Below, piece by piece: positions 15,500-15,808 of a stretch of DNA of 15,808 nucleotides. The DNA comes from JAWLGW01 sp964569055 (lineage in GTDB: Bacteria > Planctomycetota > J058), in assembly GCA_964569055.1 (NCBI GenBank), contig CAZMSZ010000156.1:1-15808 (forward strand). The letters run 5' to 3'. Under the pieces are notes generated by a model. That model worked only from the letters and a program-made list of their open reading frames with translations, did not search any database and was not told the DNA's origin. The translations under genes were made by a program, and so were the position numbers. How positions within the stretch are numbered: position 1 is the first letter of the stretch; each line of letters starts with the position of its first letter.

Positions 15500-15808
15500 A
15501 GCGCCGCTCCACCGCCTTGCCAGGAGGAGTGCGCACAGCTCTGCCTTGGCGGTCTTGGCTCGCGCGGGCTCGCTATCGGCTCCGCTTGGCCGCTCTCTTT
15601 GGCGCGGCGGAGGGGGGAGCCCAGCCCGAGAGCAGAAGAGAGGGCAGGAAAGCAGGAAAACAGGAAAGCAGGAAGGGTCGTCGAACGCATGGGAAGCGTG
15701 GGAAAGGCAGAAGCGAGCGGCCGGTGGCGCGGCTCGGCGTGAGCGGGCGGGATGGGTGCACCCGGAGGAGGGCGGGGGGGCGCCGTGCTCAAACAGCGTG
15801 CGCGCTGC
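15500..15808. other. Noncoding stretch downstream of lysA
   Basis: I find no convincing gene here. Short open frames on the minus strand lack ribosome binding sites and recognisable sequence. The region begins with repeated GGCTCGC-type motifs (about 15558-15585), then becomes a purine-rich tract with 8-bp tandem repeats (15645-15676), and ends in G-rich DNA. ACCGCC (15511-15516) and GGCGGT (15548-15553) could pair across a 31-nt loop, but no T-tract follows, so a terminator for lysA cannot be called. Confidence 0.5.
15645..15676 (+). repeat. Four tandem copies of an 8-bp purine-rich repeat
   Basis: CAGGAAAG, CAGGAAAA, CAGGAAAG and CAGGAAGG stand head to tail, differing from each other by one or two bases. 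They sit inside a longer purine-rich tract (about 15627-15678). This is a simple-sequence repeat with slippage potential and lies in noncoding DNA. Confidence 0.85.

Noticed and set aside
15511..15553. Possible intrinsic terminator of lysA (ACCGCC/GGCGGT arms)
   Set aside because: The arms are only 6 bp with a 31-nt loop, and there is no T-tract.
15573..15761. A 62-codon minus-strand frame in the 3' noncoding region
   Set aside because: It runs through the purine-rich repeats, has no ribosome binding site and shows only composition-driven Pro/Ser/Leu/Arg sequence.

Overview
This window is very GC-rich bacterial chromosome with dense coding, extensive shadow ORFs, and no sign of plasmid, phage, insertion-sequence or CRISPR content. 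LptB implies a diderm that exports lipopolysaccharide. LysA indicates meso-diaminopimelate/lysine metabolism. Two Hanks-type Ser/Thr kinases, a bacterial RING-like protein, a DUF6677-like membrane protein and a signal peptidase I carrying zinc-ribbon insertions together suggest a Planctomycetota-like lineage. A deep-branching Myxococcota-like bacterium is the main alternative. This placement rests on family resemblance only.

Layout. (1) 1-168, minus: the N-terminus of a Ser/Thr kinase, cut by the window edge. (2) 268-1101, plus: an aromatic amino acid hydroxylase (phenylalanine 4-hydroxylase type). It converges on, and overlaps by about 100 bp, (3) a minus-strand pair: a fatty-acid-hydroxylase/sterol-desaturase-type membrane enzyme (1919-3148) followed by an HTTM (vitamin-K carboxylase-like) membrane protein (1002-1946). 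(4) Divergent from that pair, across a short AT-rich promoter region with a perfect 10-bp inverted repeat, is a small RING-like/transmembrane protein (3270-3791). (5) 3795-6200, minus: two exported proteins, a DUF4198-like protein and a beta-propeller-like protein, each with its own ribosome binding site and a candidate promoter.

(6) 6347-12281, minus: a six-gene block rdgB - lepA - lepB - lptB - DUF6677-like - 60-aa membrane protein. Four of its five junctions are exact 4-nt xTGA overlaps. The fifth (rdgB/lepA) would be one too if lepA starts at CTG. The set joins nucleotide-pool sanitation, ribosome quality (EF4), protein export and LPS transport, with two small uncharacterised membrane proteins translationally coupled at its end. 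(7) 12513-15499, plus, divergent: a soluble Ser/Thr kinase with an unusual helical N-terminal region, coupled by TGATG to lysA. (8) 15500-15808: noncoding, with a polypurine tract of 8-bp tandem repeats.

Several intergenic regions hold plausible sigma70-type promoters, two with the same -10 (TACGAT) and one with TACGCT. The most unusual items are the signal peptidase architecture, the hydroxylase/HTTM pair with its putative operator, the RING-like protein, and the chained-overlap operon.
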